From: CAZJDM01 sp964544765
Lineage (GTDB): Bacteria; Bdellovibrionota_B; Oligoflexia; CAYFLR01
Assembly (NCBI GenBank): GCA_964544765.1
Contig: CAZJDM010000018.1
Location: 1 to 42,479 of the forward strand
Reading direction: 5' to 3'
DNA length: 42,479 nucleotides
Below are positions 1 to 9,149 of the stretch, piece after piece. The notes beneath the pieces are model-generated. The model was given only the letters and a program-made list of their open reading frames with translations. It did no database searches and was not told the DNA's origin. The position numbers and the translations under genes were made by a program. Each line of letters begins with the position of its first letter. Positions within the stretch are counted from its first letter, which is position 1.

Positions 1-53
1 AATAAGCCAACGGTTGATAATTACTTGTTATCTGGAACTTTCAGCAACTGCTG

Positions 54-77
54 CCGTGCGCAGGTTTCTGCCCACGG
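54..77 (+). terminator. GC-rich hairpin, possible terminator of an upstream gene
   Basis: Bases 54-63 and 68-77 form a stem with 9 of 10 positions complementary around a GTTT loop. This is the most GC-rich spot in an AT-rich neighbourhood, and a short T-containing run (aaatttt) follows. It may end transcription from a gene left of the window. Frame 1 is open from base 1 to a TAA at 142-144, so bases 1-144 could alternatively be the tail of a coding region; I cannot tell which. Confidence 0.35.
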
Positions 78-156
78 TGTAAATTTTCTATATTTCCTAG
101 TAGTTATAAAAAGATTTTTACCGTATAATTTTATTAGCAAATAATCGTCTAGTTTT

Positions 157-3100
157 ATGAGTCATAACATGGATGTTATTAAGATTGATCAATTCCATAA
201 AACTCTTAGTTGTCGTAGTCGAGGTTCCTTTTTAATAGTGGCGGTGATTTTAACCATGGCGATGTTGATGGTTGGTCTTGGGCTGTTGAAGTTTATTTCC
301 TCCAACCGAATGCAGATGGGTAAATTGCATAAAATATCTTCTGAAAGAACCGTACTGCACAATCTACATCAATTAATTGCCAGAGAAATCGCTAGTGGCC
401 ATAGTGATGTTGCGGTTACCGGGCCTCCAGATCCTTTTAATACATTGCGGCTAGCAATGAATAATTTTTTATATACCAATACTTTTAGCGATCTTAAGAC
501 GAATGTTGGTAGTATTAGGGGATCAGGGACTAATTCTTTTAGATTTTTCGATAAATATGATGGTACCGGTAATAATGCTATTAATTCGAACTATACCGTG
601 ATCATTGATGTTGAGCCGGATGTAGCTGGTAATAGAGATATTCTTCCTGTTTTGAACGAAGGAAGACCCATGACTTTTAGAACAATCCTGTTGTCATATC
701 CTTTAAATTATTTCCAATGTGCGCTAGAACCCGCTCTTGGCGCTGATGAAAATGCTGTCTGTGGTGACATTAATAATGATGATGGTGCAATTGATGATGA
801 TGGCGATACTCAACTTTGTTTATCTGGTATAAATTGGAAATCTTTTTTCTGTCGTGGTGATGCTAAAAATTCATTTCGTAGGGTCGATGTTAGTGATCCC
901 TTTGATTTTAATTCATATCCTAAAAAGTTAGTAGCTCAAAGTGCGGGCTTTTATTTTGATTCAGCTGATATTGCTGATATTATGGCCGATAATCCAGAAG
1001 TAATAAAAGATACTACCTTATCTACGGTGGTGTTTTTGCAAGAAGAATTTATTATTACCAAAGAGGCATATTCTGATTTTGCCCTAATTACCAGGGCTCG
1101 CGATGCGAATGGTGTTTTGTTGACCTCTGCAGGAAAAGCAGTAACGGTTGTTGGGAAGGTATATCTACCTGGGTTGGACGCGACTGCTGTTGGTAGTATT
1201 GATACGAATTTTACTTTTCGAGATGATAATGAAGTAAGTACTATATTAACTCACGATATGACTAATCCAAGCGTTACTGTTAGTGCGGGAGCTACGTTGG
1301 GAAGGGGACAGGTAAGTCCTAGGGCCTTAAAAAGATATAACAGTGTTTTGGGAGAAAGATTAAACTTAGGGACAATGGATGGGGTTCCTACTTTAGCTGA
1401 TTTGAACTTTAATCCCGGCACAGTACGTGATGGGACAACAGGTAATGGAGATTGGGATGGTTTAATGGATTTAATATTAGAGCATACGGCTCTGGATACA
1501 GAATCAAATGATAGATATAATGAAGATGTATCTCCTTTTAACTGTAATTTTTTATGTGAAGATGATAGCTGTACTTTCCTATCTGGGGATCAAGATCGTG
1601 AATGTCCGTATTATAACAGGTCCTTTGCTTCAACTCCGGGAGAAGTTCCACTCCTTTCTAAGGACATTTTTACAAATGGCGGTAATATCGCTCCTGTGGG
1701 AATTCAAAGTATCAATGCTTTCAGCTACGATCAAACTGATTTTACCGATCCCGTCGGGGGTGCTGGTACTATTAAAACCTCATTAACCATGGCAGCAGCT
1801 TATTTGGCACTGATTGGAGATAGAACTTTAGATGAATCAGGTATTGCTCCTAATCCAGGAAACTTTAGCATATTCGAATCAGTATTTTTGACTGGAAGTA
1901 GTGCCAGTATTTCTATTGCAAGCATCCCAGTCAATAATTTTCGTTTGCGTTTAAGTTGTGATTACGAGACAGCAGACATAAATCCTGGTACGGCAAATGC
2001 AGATCAAGCCGATCGGGTTAAGTTCTTATCTATGATGGGTAAGGGCACTTATTGTCTATACGTTGATAGTGATGCCAGTGGTGCGGAATTTGCCTTTACT
2101 ACAAGGTTTAGAGGTCTACCTCTTAAATTAGCTACGTTGAATCATACAATGGAGGAACGTAGAAATCTACTAGCAGGTGATAGCTGGAAACATTATATTG
2201 AAGATAACGATAATTCTATCAGCTTATTGTTGACCCCTACATTGCTTTATTATACTGGAAATGCGCGCCCGTACTTTTTTTCAGGTGGTACTGCAGGAGT
2301 TAGTAGTCTTGGTAATGTTTTGCAGTATGGATACAAAATCGCTGGAGCTGATGCAAGTTTGGTCATGAAGCCTTGGGTGATAGATAATATTTATAGTGCT
2401 GGAGCAGTAAATTTTCATGTTAAGTTAGAAGCGGGAATTGGTTGTGCTGCTGCTGTTACGATGGCTACCCCTCCGGATCTCATTACCTGTCCAGACACAA
2501 ATAACTTTAATGTATTACACAACTCTGGTTTGTTGAATTTAGACGGAGTTTCAGCTTACATTAATGCTTTTACTATGCGAACAGTTAAGTCCATTCTTGA
2601 TCAGGAATCAAATAGTCAGATAGTTTTTGGTGATCAAAATAGCCAGGTGGTAAATTTGCGGTCAACTGCCGGACCGATATCTGAGATCCCATATTATTTA
2701 AGTCGGATTGGATTAGAAGGAGAATATGCTGATGTTAAATTTATTCGACTTCATCGTGGCATGGGGCTGGATGATTTTAGTACTGAAATTCCTAATTTTG
2801 CCGTTAAGTCTTTTGGGGCAATATACGACCAGGGACCTATTACATTTATTGTAGAAGGTGACCTAGAAATTGATCAACCGATTCATTCCTATGATGAGAG
2901 CGTAAGAATGGGTATTATTGTTACTGGAGATGTTGATGTTAGGTCTGCCGCAAGGCGTTGTACCAGTATTGGTAATTATTGTAAATGTGAACAATTAGAC
3001 GCTTTTATTATGGCTAACAGTATAACTTTCTCGCAACAAAATGTTGATGATATTGATGTTGGTGCTTCGTGTCGAGGGGGAGATAAAAAGATATTTATTA

Positions 3101-3342
3101 TTTCAGGTGGGCTATATGCTTATAATGGGATAGCATTTAATGGCAATGGTATTGAGTATGAGGTTAGAAATTCTTTACAAAAAGGATCCTTTGCCCGACC
3201 TCCGGGATTTGGAGATACCGGAGTTTATAATGTAAACAGAGTTGCCCCAGTAGTGAAAAGATTTCACTTAGAAAATGCAGATATACAGAATTTTATTGGA
3301 AACGGCACTCCAATACCCTATAGCACATTAGAGGATTATTAA
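157..3342 (+). CDS. Large PilX-like minor pilin / type IV pilus assembly protein
   Basis: The product has 1061 residues. Residues about 19-48 look like a PilX-type prepilin N-terminus: a short basic leader, Arg-Gly-Ser, then a hydrophobic helix (SFLIVAVILTMAMLMVGLG) without the Glu5 of standard pilins. The rest is a very long, probably extracytoplasmic region with acidic DDDGD-type stretches, a Cys-rich patch near residues 468-490 and, near residues 905-1000, alternating hydrophobic strands with Gly-Asp turns that suggest a beta-solenoid. Typical PilX proteins are about 200 residues, so this is about five times longer. It is the first of three pilin-like genes spaced 2 and 5 bases apart, which suggests one transcript and one complex. 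No good ribosome binding site precedes ATG 157; ATG 169 is an alternative start. The N-terminal class is fairly secure; the role of the long region is unknown. Confidence 0.7.
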   Translation: MSHNMDVIKIDQFHKTLSCRSRGSFLIVAVILTMAMLMVGLGLLKFISSNRMQMGKLHKISSERTVLHNLHQLIAREIASGHSDVAVTGPPDPFNTLRLAMNNFLYTNTFSDLKTNVGSIRGSGTNSFRFFDKYDGTGNNAINSNYTVIIDVEPDVAGNRDILPVLNEGRPMTFRTILLSYPLNYFQCALEPALGADENAVCGDINNDDGAIDDDGDTQLCLSGINWKSFFCRGDAKNSFRRVDVSDPFDFNSYPKKLVAQSAGFYFDSADIADIMADNPEVIKDTTLSTVVFLQEEFIITKEAYSDFALITRARDANGVLLTSAGKAVTVVGKVYLPGLDATAVGSIDTNFTFRDDNEVSTILTHDMTNPSVTVSAGATLGRGQVSPRALKRYNSVLGERLNLGTMDGVPTLADLNFNPGTVRDGTTGNGDWDGLMDLILEHTALDTESNDRYNEDVSPFNCNFLCEDDSCTFLSGDQDRECPYYNRSFASTPGEVPLLSKDIFTNGGNIAPVGIQSINAFSYDQTDFTDPVGGAGTIKTSLTMAAAYLALIGDRTLDESGIAPNPGNFSIFESVFLTGSSASISIASIPVNNFRLRLSCDYETADINPGTANADQADRVKFLSMMGKGTYCLYVDSDASGAEFAFTTRFRGLPLKLATLNHTMEERRNLLAGDSWKHYIEDNDNSISLLLTPTLLYYTGNARPYFFSGGTAGVSSLGNVLQYGYKIAGADASLVMKPWVIDNIYSAGAVNFHVKLEAGIGCAAAVTMATPPDLITCPDTNNFNVLHNSGLLNLDGVSAYINAFTMRTVKSILDQESNSQIVFGDQNSQVVNLRSTAGPISEIPYYLSRIGLEGEYADVKFIRLHRGMGLDDFSTEIPNFAVKSFGAIYDQGPITFIVEGDLEIDQPIHSYDESVRMGIIVTGDVDVRSAARRCTSIGNYCKCEQLDAFIMANSITFSQQNVDDIDVGASCRGGDKKIFIISGGLYAYNGIAFNGNGIEYEVRNSLQKGSFARPPGFGDTGVYNVNRVAPVVKRFHLENADIQNFIGNGTPIPYSTLEDY

Positions 3343-3344
3343 TC

Positions 3345-3935
3345 ATGATTTTAAATAAACATAATCCAGGATTTACCTTGATGGAGGTTATGGTCACTGC
3401 GGCAGTTATTGGAGTGGCTTCAATAGGTCTTGTCTCTTTGTCCAATTATGCCTTTGATATGCGGGGAAGACAGTCGGTCAGAGTTAAGGCGGTTAAGTTT
3501 TTGGAGAACGGTATACAAAAACGTATTCAAGTAGCAACTAATGCCGCTAATCCTCCTAAAATTGTATTTCAGCCAATCTCTCCGAGTGCTCATGATGGTT
3601 TTTCGAAATGTGTTTATGAACAGATCGAAGATAAAGGAAAAACCTTTTTCTTACTTTCAGTAATCCAACAGTCTGATTCAACAACAGCTAGAAATGATTG
3701 TTTAACATTGATGGATACTTTATTGGATGAACCGAAAATATTTTGGCCAGGGACTGGTACTGCTCAACAAGGAACAATGCTGGATTTTGTTTTTCCAGAA
3801 ATCTCTAGTGTAACAGCAAATGTAAGGGGTCGCATTCTTTATACCACTGTATTATATCCATATAAAGGTACTTCTGGGGGTAAATGGTACTATAAGACCG
3901 TTAGAAGAAAAACCGTTGTACCGGAAGAGTATTAA
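3345..3935 (+). CDS. PilV-like minor pilin (prepilin N-methylation motif)
   Basis: This 196-residue protein starts with a textbook class III prepilin signal: a short basic leader, Gly9, then Phe-Thr-Leu-Met-Glu with Glu at +5, followed by a hydrophobic helix (VMVTAAVIGVASIGLVSL). The prepilin peptidase should cut after Gly9 and methylate the new Phe. The globular part has two cysteines (near residues 89 and 119) that could form a disulfide. Size and position between PilX-like and PilW-like genes fit a PilV/GspI-type minor pilin that primes pilus assembly or builds the tip. The start lies 2 bases after the previous stop, with GAGGA about 10 bases upstream. Pilin identity is secure; the exact subtype is inference. 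Confidence 0.8.
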   Translation: MILNKHNPGFTLMEVMVTAAVIGVASIGLVSLSNYAFDMRGRQSVRVKAVKFLENGIQKRIQVATNAANPPKIVFQPISPSAHDGFSKCVYEQIEDKGKTFFLLSVIQQSDSTTARNDCLTLMDTLLDEPKIFWPGTGTAQQGTMLDFVFPEISSVTANVRGRILYTTVLYPYKGTSGGKWYYKTVRRKTVVPEEY

Positions 3936-3940
3936 CAAGT

Positions 3941-6900
3941 ATGAAATATTTTAATCAGACTAAACATTCTAAACATTTTAATTATGGCTTTACTTTAGTT
4001 GAGCTAATGATAGCAATGGTAATAGGATTAATAGTACTTGGTATTGTAACAACTAACTTTTCACAAATGGGACAGATTTTTACTGTGGCCAAAAAGGAAT
4101 CTGAGAGATTGACAGAGATATCACGTGCCGCTTCTCTTATTGAGGGAGATATGGATCCGGGAAGTCTGGAGGGAGGTATTTTTGTTTGGAAGGTAGATCA
4201 TCCTGACGATTCAAGTATAAGCGTTAATGCTTTTAGCCCCAGATTGGTTTCAACGTGTGATCCTGCTCCTCCTCCTGATCCGGGTACTGATCCTGGCACT
4301 GGTACGGATGCTGGTGACTGTGTAAAGCGGCTGCATATATTACATATTATAGAAACATATGAAGTAGATAATATTGCTGGCGATGATCCTACTAACACAG
4401 TTGATGTTATTTCAAGTAATCCATTGGATGTGACGGATCTTGCCGGTATGTTAGTAAATACATCTGTGTCAAACCGATTTTTTAATACAGATCGTATAAT
4501 TCAATCCCAAGAGCAATATAACCGTTTTTCTTTTTTCAGAATAAATGAAGCTGCCAATCCCGCTAATCAAATTGTTACCGTTACGAAAAGCGCTGATGCT
4601 GTTTTTACCGATATCGGTTTATTTGATGAGGCGGCAGGTAATACCGAAGCGGCAGGGTCCAATGATTTTTTTCCTGTGCCTTTTACAAATGTATACGGCT
4701 CGGATATTCTGCCTGATACGGGGAAACCTTTTGTAACTTTTAAAATGGAGACAGTGGCTATAAACACAGCTATTACTGTAGCCGCTAATTGGGTGGACTA
4801 TACCGGTCCTAAATTGCATCTAGTAGAGGTCGTTGAGTATTTATTAGTCCCGGATGGTATTCGTAGAGACGCCAATGGAGTTCAAGCTTATTCTTTGTTT
4901 CGTTCTTATTATCCTTGTGGAGACACAACCTCTAACCTTAATGCCTTTGGTGGTCCCGATACAGGAACTGGTGTTAGTCATGGCTGTGAAGTTCAATTGA
5001 TTTTAAAGAATGTAACTCTAGGTGAGTTTGACTTTAAAGTTAGAACTGGTGTGGATGAAGGCGCTGGATATAATATGCCGGAAATTGCAATGGGTGTAAG
5101 CCGTCCCACAATGGGCGGCGGTTTATTTTCATCTATGGCTCAAACTGCTTTTGAATTTGGAGCAATTGTATGGAGTTCAGTGACTAAGCGATCTGCTCGC
5201 CCTTCACCTAAGATAGCTAGACACAAGCAAGAGAAATACAATGTCCCTGAAGAGGAGTATAAAAGTACCTATTTGGATTGTAATTATATCAAGGGATTAA
5301 CGATCAGTAATTTGGAGCCGGTTTTCAGTGTTATTAAGTTCCCTTATAAGTGCAGTGGTGGTGCTACTGTAGAATTTACAAGTGATGATTATGAGGTGAG
5401 TGAAGAATCTATGACACAGGAACAAAAATTTTTAGAGGAGCAGGCATTAGTCCCTGCGGATTTAATATTTTTGATGGATATTACCGCTTCCATGAAGCCC
5501 TATGTGCAGGGGGTAAAAGACTATATAAAAGCTTTTGTTGAAGAATTACAGACATCCGGTCTTGATTTTTTTCTACATTTTAGACCATATAAAGATGGCT
5601 TGAATGAACACAAAAATCCTGGAATTTTTGCTACTTGTGGCTCCGGATACACATGGCCGCCTTATTGTAGTAGTACTGATGTTAATTTTACTACTTGTGC
5701 GGAGGCTAATTATTTACCGAGAGTAGACTCGGGATATGCAGATCCGGTAGGTGATTTTATAGGTCACTTAGCTACTATAGATGTTACTGGAGGTCGTGAT
5801 ACTCCTGAAAATCCGGCTCATGCTTTAGCTCATGCTTTGGCGGCTAATAGCACTGATACCAATCTTCAAGCACCACAAACCGGCTGTGGTGGATCTGCTA
5901 ATGGTAATTTGTTTTTACATAAAATGCCAAAAAGATTTGGTGAAATGTTGAATTATCCAGGTATAGAGGCAAGCGGTGGTCTGGGTGAGGATGTTTATGT
6001 AAAATTTAAAGGAGTTGAGATTTCTAGTGATCCAGGTGTGGATACCTCTACTTCAGAAAGTGTAACTATCAAAATAAAAGCTCTTTTACCTGATGGGTAT
6101 TTTGACTTAAGTAAAGGTAGAAAAAATTTTGTTGCCTTGATTCAGATTACAGATACATGGCCGGCAATTCTGGCGGCTAACAATGGGAATCCTGGTACCA
6201 GTGGAGAACAACTTTGTAAAAAAGATGGGAAAACAGATGATAATGATTCTGGTGATTCATTATATGTATCTTTTACGGATATATTCAGTAGTGGTGATTT
6301 GGGGAATGGACTTAATCTTAATCTAGCAAATACGCAACTTGGTGAATTTTGGAAAAATATTCTACTATATTATTATATCCTACCGGAATATGGATTAAAT
6401 TGTAAGGGTAAACATCCTACAAAAGACCAACAATGGGATCCTTCCGTCACCTTAAGTGCCAGTAGCTGGGTTGATACAGGTTGGGAAGATGATAAAATTA
6501 ATAAAGGTTCCGCTGAAATAAGCGATTACTATGCCATTAAAGAAGATGGGTATAAGAAGGCCAAGTATCAAAGAGTTCTGATTCCTGCTAGGGGTAAGAA
6601 CTTGACCATGCTTGAAGAATATAGTGAAGATGATATTAAAAATAATTATAACAGAGCTGCTATAAAATCTTATATTACAGGTCAAACTGATTGGGGTAAT
6701 TTACGTGGTACTAGTACATCAATAACTGTTATTGGTGCATTAACTATTGATGATATTGACAGTAGCACAAAAGCAGAAGATCCACGTTATGCAAATTCCC
6801 CACCAAAGTTACTATCCGAAGTTCAACCACTGGCGTATGCGATTTTTGAGGATGTTAAAAAGAGTGACCCAGTTGGTAAATATTCTATTCGAGATGATTA

Positions 6901-7609
6901 TTTTAAAATTCAAACCGGTATTCAACTTCGAGAAGTGGTTAATCGGATTAGAGACTGGTTGGATCCGACGTTAAAGGTATGTGAGCTTTTTGGTTATATG
7001 AATTTTATTGCCTGGCCGGTAGTAGAAAAAGAGGTTTCTTGTCCATCTGCACCTTCTGAACTAAAGGGTACAGATAGTGCAGGGTCAAATGGTAAACTTA
7101 AAAAGGCGATAATAGAAATAGGGAGTTGCAAAGATGCAGCTGGTCAAATAAGGCTACCGTTAGCCTATATGCATGTAAACCGTAATGCTGCTGAAAAGGG
7201 TAGTGGCGAATTATTGGAGACAGAAAATGAATTTGTATATTTAAATGATAGTAGTAGTGATTTTATGGTAGGAAAAATTAACGAGGTTGTCAAGAGAGCT
7301 GCAAAGAATTTAGAAGAAGCAGTATGTAAGAAAGGCGATGGAACTACAAGTTCCCAATGTTATCACTACAAAGACTTTTATGTATTGGAAATACAAACAT
7401 TGTACTGTTGCCAGGCGGAGAATCCTGACCAGTACGAACCAGAAGATGATGGTATTGGAGACAGTACAGGTACAAATAGTGCTGCAGATAATGCTCTTGC
7501 TAATGAAAAGATGTCCAGATGTACCCTAAAAAAATCCTCCCGGTTTATTGGGATGGGAACTGAACCTAGTTCTGATGATTTTGTATGGGACATCAACTAT
7601 CCTAAATAA
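3941..7609 (+). CDS. PilW-like minor pilin fused to a von Willebrand factor A domain
   Basis: The product has 1222 residues. Residues 16-45 are a class III prepilin signal and helix (Gly16, then FTLVELMIAMVIGLIVLGIV, Glu at +5) of the PilW type. A linker rich in Pro, Gly, Asp and Thr lies near residues 107-126. From about 505 there is a vWA-like domain: the MIDAS motif Asp513-x-Thr515-x-Ser517 follows a hydrophobic strand, and Asp620 sits in GGRDTPE, as in metal-binding vWA domains. The remaining 400 or so residues contain several cysteines and no family I recognise. PilW proteins are usually 200-350 residues. vWA domains occur in the PilY1 tip adhesin of other type IV pili; no PilY1 is visible here, so this fusion may supply that function. 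It follows the PilV-like gene after 5 bases and is probably cotranscribed. Confidence 0.75.
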   Translation: MKYFNQTKHSKHFNYGFTLVELMIAMVIGLIVLGIVTTNFSQMGQIFTVAKKESERLTEISRAASLIEGDMDPGSLEGGIFVWKVDHPDDSSISVNAFSPRLVSTCDPAPPPDPGTDPGTGTDAGDCVKRLHILHIIETYEVDNIAGDDPTNTVDVISSNPLDVTDLAGMLVNTSVSNRFFNTDRIIQSQEQYNRFSFFRINEAANPANQIVTVTKSADAVFTDIGLFDEAAGNTEAAGSNDFFPVPFTNVYGSDILPDTGKPFVTFKMETVAINTAITVAANWVDYTGPKLHLVEVVEYLLVPDGIRRDANGVQAYSLFRSYYPCGDTTSNLNAFGGPDTGTGVSHGCEVQLILKNVTLGEFDFKVRTGVDEGAGYNMPEIAMGVSRPTMGGGLFSSMAQTAFEFGAIVWSSVTKRSARPSPKIARHKQEKYNVPEEEYKSTYLDCNYIKGLTISNLEPVFSVIKFPYKCSGGATVEFTSDDYEVSEESMTQEQKFLEEQALVPADLIFLMDITASMKPYVQGVKDYIKAFVEELQTSGLDFFLHFRPYKDGLNEHKNPGIFATCGSGYTWPPYCSSTDVNFTTCAEANYLPRVDSGYADPVGDFIGHLATIDVTGGRDTPENPAHALAHALAANSTDTNLQAPQTGCGGSANGNLFLHKMPKRFGEMLNYPGIEASGGLGEDVYVKFKGVEISSDPGVDTSTSESVTIKIKALLPDGYFDLSKGRKNFVALIQITDTWPAILAANNGNPGTSGEQLCKKDGKTDDNDSGDSLYVSFTDIFSSGDLGNGLNLNLANTQLGEFWKNILLYYYILPEYGLNCKGKHPTKDQQWDPSVTLSASSWVDTGWEDDKINKGSAEISDYYAIKEDGYKKAKYQRVLIPARGKNLTMLEEYSEDDIKNNYNRAAIKSYITGQTDWGNLRGTSTSITVIGALTIDDIDSSTKAEDPRYANSPPKLLSEVQPLAYAIFEDVKKSDPVGKYSIRDDYFKIQTGIQLREVVNRIRDWLDPTLKVCELFGYMNFIAWPVVEKEVSCPSAPSELKGTDSAGSNGKLKKAIIEIGSCKDAAGQIRLPLAYMHVNRNAAEKGSGELLETENEFVYLNDSSSDFMVGKINEVVKRAAKNLEEAVCKKGDGTTSSQCYHYKDFYVLEIQTLYCCQAENPDQYEPEDDGIGDSTGTNSAADNALANEKMSRCTLKKSSRFIGMGTEPSSDDFVWDINYPK

Positions 7610-7678
7610 TAATTGAGTCAAATTCAATAAAAAGTTAAACTACCCAATATAATATTTTATTCAATTCTTGAGGTTTTT

Positions 7679-8986
7679 ATGGACAGATTGCAGGATGTGT
7701 ATTTGGATTCTTATACGGGCTTGATCCAGACATTAACTAAATTGGAGGCTCAGTACGCACGAATTATTCGGAGGGTGCTGGATGATTCGGTAGCCAAGAT
7801 ATTTGAGTCATCTGCAAGCTTAATGGATACAGAGAAGGAGCAAGCGGAAAAGAATTTAAATAGTCTGTATGAAGCAAAAGAAAAATCTTTAGGTTTAGAT
7901 CCTGATTCTTCTAGCTATATGAGTGAGGTTCAATCTCTTTTTAACCAAGCCAGGGCTAATGTGGAGAAAGAGGGAGAGATTAATCTCAATAGTGATAAAG
8001 AGAAGATCATTAAAGAGATGGCCGTTATTATGGATTATAAAAAACATATGGATGATGCCAAGTCTTCACGGTCATTACTTAGCCAAAGAATGGAAAGTAT
8101 GTTGATGGAACTGCAGGCCCACGACATAATTTGCCAAATTACGGAGCATTTATCGGCGACCTTTGTAATATTAAGTGAAATGCTCACCCAAATGGTAAAG
8201 GGTAAAAAACTCACTTATGAATATGATTTCTGTCCTCTGGTAGAAAAAATGTTTGGAGAATTAAGCACCCAAAATGAACGAAAAATATTTAAAGATGTTT
8301 TTTTTGAGCGGGCCAAATTTGAAGGGGAAATGCCTCCAATGTTACCCAAGAAATTTACCTTATTAACCACATATGTTGAGTTTATTGATTTATATATCAG
8401 ATTTCATAATGGTATGTTTCTTTATGTCAATACTTTAGCTGAGACCATGGTTGATAGAATTTGTAGTCAATTAGAAGATTTGTTGAGGGATGCCTCTCGA
8501 CTTTCGTCTTTTTCTAAGGAGTCTTTGGGAAATATCAACAAGATAAGGGATATAATCAGCAAATCTGATTCTAAACAATTATTTGAGTTGGATCAATTAA
8601 ATGAGATGACTAAAAATATAGGAAAAGTGGCCACCCATAATAAAGACTTTCGCAATTGGGCGCTGCCCTTAGTAGCGTCTTTACAATTTCAGGACCGTAT
8701 TTATCAAGCAATAAGTAACTTAGGAAAAATATTTCAATTTTTTCAAGAGACACTCTTTTTTAAAGATCATCAGCAAATTTTATCAGTATTTGATCCAAAA
8801 GAGAAAAATTTCAAATCCTTTGGTGAAGAAATATTAAAATATACTACCTTGCCGGAAGAAAGAAAAATAATTCATAAAATTTTTGATATATCAGCCGCTG
8901 ACGAAGAAGAAATACAAGATCAGGAATGGGATGATGAAGGAAATAATGACGAAGGAAATCTTGAGCAAGAAGATAAAGCCAGTTAA
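7679..8986 (+). CDS. Helical protein with two CheZ/MCP-like D-x-x-x-Q motifs
   Basis: This 435-residue soluble protein is mainly alpha-helical, with charged coiled-coil-like stretches near 40-145 and 255-315 and a very acidic tail (about 407-433). It has two similar motifs: LQAHDIICQITEHL with Asp149 and Gln153, and LQFQDRIYQAISNL with Asp339 and Gln343. D-x-x-x-Q on a helix is the active-site signature of the CheY-P phosphatase CheZ, and LQFQD-x-x-x-Q also occurs near the C-terminus of some methyl-accepting chemotaxis proteins. There is no membrane segment or full MCP signalling hairpin. The likely role is signal termination or regulation in a chemosensory or pilus-motility pathway, which suits its place just after the pilin genes. 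GAGG (7670-7673) serves ATG 7679; a TATAAT at 7648-7653 may mark a promoter with a poor -35. Function is inferred from motifs only. Confidence 0.5.
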   Translation: MDRLQDVYLDSYTGLIQTLTKLEAQYARIIRRVLDDSVAKIFESSASLMDTEKEQAEKNLNSLYEAKEKSLGLDPDSSSYMSEVQSLFNQARANVEKEGEINLNSDKEKIIKEMAVIMDYKKHMDDAKSSRSLLSQRMESMLMELQAHDIICQITEHLSATFVILSEMLTQMVKGKKLTYEYDFCPLVEKMFGELSTQNERKIFKDVFFERAKFEGEMPPMLPKKFTLLTTYVEFIDLYIRFHNGMFLYVNTLAETMVDRICSQLEDLLRDASRLSSFSKESLGNINKIRDIISKSDSKQLFELDQLNEMTKNIGKVATHNKDFRNWALPLVASLQFQDRIYQAISNLGKIFQFFQETLFFKDHQQILSVFDPKEKNFKSFGEEILKYTTLPEERKIIHKIFDISAADEEEIQDQEWDDEGNNDEGNLEQEDKAS

Positions 8987-9094
8987 TCTTTAAAACACCA
9001 AATTAACTCTTTTAATTCTTAGATGATCTTTTTGGGTAAATGTATCACAATTTTACTCTTTTTTAATTTCGTGAAACAAATCTACTGATGAGTA

Positions 9095-9124
9095 TTGACA
9101 TTCCTTATTAAAATTACATATACT
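9095..9124 (+). promoter_or_regulatory. Near-consensus sigma-70-type promoter of the beta-oxidation genes
   Basis: TTGACA at 9095-9100 is a perfect -35 box, followed after 18 bases by TATACT at 9119-9124 (5 of 6 to the -10 consensus). The expected start of transcription is near 9131, about 19 bases before the acyl-CoA synthetase ATG, with AAGGAG at 9135-9140 in between. No convincing FadR-type operator was recognised. Confidence 0.7.
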
Positions 9125-9149
9125 GCTCCCATTAAAGGAGAACAAAAGT

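Noticed and set aside
1..144. C-terminal end of an upstream pilin gene in frame 1
   Set aside because: The frame is open to TAA 142-144, but only 47 codons are visible, they have no recognisable pilin features, and the GC-rich hairpin at 54-77 argues for a non-coding end.
1508..1786. Reading frame of 92 codons within the PilX-like gene
   Set aside because: It lies in another frame of a well-supported gene, has no ribosome site and shows no recognisable protein features.
9001..9090. CRP-type site or terminator before the acyl-CoA synthetase
   Set aside because: Only weak AT-rich dyads (AATTAA/TTAATT) are present and no good TGTGA-N6-TCACA match.
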